Part shown: positions 23,501-24,478 of the stretch, one piece after another
Position numbering within the stretch: the first letter of the stretch is position 1
Layout: each line of letters begins with the position of its first letter
Assembly: GCA_012719815.1 (NCBI GenBank)
Contig: JAAXZP010000308.1
Location: 1-24,478, forward strand
Source: Christensenellaceae bacterium
GTDB taxonomy: Bacteria > Bacillota > Clostridia > Christensenellales > SZUA-584
Reading direction: 5' to 3'
DNA length: 24,478 bases
Translations under genes and position numbers: made by a program
The notes under the pieces: generated by a model
Databases searched by the model: none
What the model saw: the letters and a program-made list of their open reading frames with translations, nothing else
What the model was told of the DNA's origin: nothing

Positions 23501-24478
23501 ATGGATCTATCGATCAATTATCTCGGTTTCACACTGGCTCACCCGTTCATGCCCGGCGCCGGCCCGCTGGCCGACACCATGGACGGCGTTCGCAAGCTCG
23601 AGGACGCCGGCGCGGCCGCCATCGTCCTGCGTTCGCTCTTTGAAGAGCAGATCGTCAGCGAGGAGCTGGCCACCAATCGCTCGACCGAAGGCGTCGGCAA
23701 CATGCACCCCTAGGCCTTATCCTATTTCCCGCATCCCGACAAGTTCGTGCTCGGTCCGGACGAGTACCTCGAGCACATCGGCAAGGTCAAGAAGGCGGTC
23801 AAGGTCCCTGTCATCGCCTCGCTGAACGGCACGACCGACGGCGGCTGGCTCAGCTACGCCACGCAGATCCAGGATGCCGGCGCTGATGCGCTGGAACTGA
23901 ACATCTACTACGTGGCCACCAACCCTGACGAGCCCGGCCAGGAGATCGTCGAGCGCACGGTCAAGATGGTGGGCATGATCAAGAAGCATCTACGCATCCC
24001 GCTGGCCGTGAAGCTCTCGCCGTTCTATTCCTCGCCGGCGAACGTGGCCAAGCAGTTGGCCGACGCGGGCGCGAACGGCTTCGTGGTGTTCAACCGGTTC
24101 TACCAGCCGGACATTGACATCGAGAACCTGGAGGTGGTGCCCAGCCTGACGCTCTCGCACTCCGGCGCACTGCTCATGCGGCTGCGGTACCTGGCCATCC
24201 TGTCGGGTCGCGTGAAGGCCGACCTGGCGGTCACCGGCGGCGTGCACACCGTCAGCGACGCCGTCAATGCCATCATGTGCGGCGCCAACGCTGTGCAGAT
24301 GGTCTCGGCCCTGCTGGAGCGGGGACCGGGCTACATCGCCACGCTCCGCAGCGAGCTGGCCGCCTGGCTCGAAGAGCACGAGTACGAGTCGCTCCGGCAG
24401 ATGCACAGCAGCATGAACCTGGTCAAGTGCCCTGACCCGCGGGCCTTCGAACGGGCCAACTACATGCATGTCCTGCAG
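23501..24478 (+). pseudogene. Dihydroorotate dehydrogenase-like protein, interrupted by in-frame TAG and cut by the window end
   Basis: A TIM-barrel flavoprotein related to dihydroorotate dehydrogenases, of the type sometimes found beside nifJ in non-clostridial bacteria. The frame starts at ATG 23501 after GGAGGT and stays open to the window edge (326 codons) except for TAG at codon 71 (23711-23713). Similarity continues on both sides: YLGFTLAHPFMPGAGPL and VRKLEDAGAAAIVLRSLFEEQI before, ALSYFP, LGPDEYLEHI, PVIASLNG, AVKLSPFYSS and TGGVHTVSDAVNAIMCGANAVQM after. A single T-to-G change would restore Glu. The region where true DHODs carry N-x-S-C-P-N reads NIYYVATNP, without the catalytic Cys, so pyrimidine synthesis is unlikely and the function is unknown. 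Base and codon use differ from the rest of the window. Confidence 0.8.

Noticed and set aside
23711..23713. TAG as a pyrrolysine codon
   Set aside because: No pyl genes are in the window, homologous context suggests Glu, and TAG ends rnfB in the main part; a nonsense change or sequence error is simpler.
1..24478. CRISPR arrays, transposases, phage genes or a new defence system
   Set aside because: No regularly spaced repeats, no transposase or integrase motifs and no effector-like gene cluster were found; apart from the last ~1.9 kb and the AT-rich islet the content is conserved core genome.

Overview
The window reads as a chromosomal stretch of an anaerobic, fairly GC-rich member of the Clostridia. 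The evidence is the Firmicutes-type gene set (PcrA with a YerC/TrpR-family regulator, a PdaB-like deacetylase, rpsO next to pnp), an rnfCDGEAB operon in the clostridial order, and a homodimer-type pyruvate:ferredoxin oxidoreductase. Assignment below class level is not supported from sequence alone. No CRISPR array, insertion sequence, rRNA or complete tRNA was seen.

Layout. Bases 1-835 hold the 3' end of a murC-like ligase, followed by a terminator shared with the opposing genes. A minus-strand block (909-6148) is a tight operon read FAH-family hydrolase, yerC, pcrA, ligA, with gaps of about 10 bases or an overlap. Upstream on the same strand lie a two-OB-fold SSB-like protein and a PdaB-like deacetylase (6330-7748), then pnp and rpsO (8011-10641). 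A 359-base divergent intergenic region carries the rpsO promoter (minus) and the rnf promoter (plus). The plus-strand rnfC-D-G-E-A-B operon (11001-15997) runs with overlaps into maf (15966-16553). An AT-rich islet follows, with a membrane-anchored XRE regulator (minus), a DUF1697 protein (minus) and a fragment resembling part of tRNA-Arg(ACG). Then come mreB (18396-19427), its terminator, and a strong promoter for nifJ/PFOR (19739-23338). The window ends in a dihydroorotate-dehydrogenase-like gene broken by an in-frame TAG.

How the genes work together. PFOR oxidises pyruvate and reduces ferredoxin. The Rnf complex reoxidises ferredoxin with NAD+ and exports Na+ or H+, so the window holds both the source and a main sink of reduced ferredoxin. 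PcrA and LigA serve DNA repair and replication. PNPase and S15 form the usual RNA-decay/ribosome pair. MurC, MreB and probably Maf belong to wall growth and septation.

What deserves attention. From about 22.6 kb, inside the TPP domain of PFOR, to the end of the window, codon use changes abruptly: ATA and AAA vanish and CGG becomes common. The downstream gene type and hairpin-rich intergenic DNA also look unlike the rest. This suggests either a recombination or transfer boundary, or a metagenome-assembly chimera joined across the conserved nifJ sequence. Other points are the tRNA-Arg fragment, the divergent MurC, the deacetylase with a changed final motif and the tail-less double-OB SSB. I did not find a clearly new multi-gene system.
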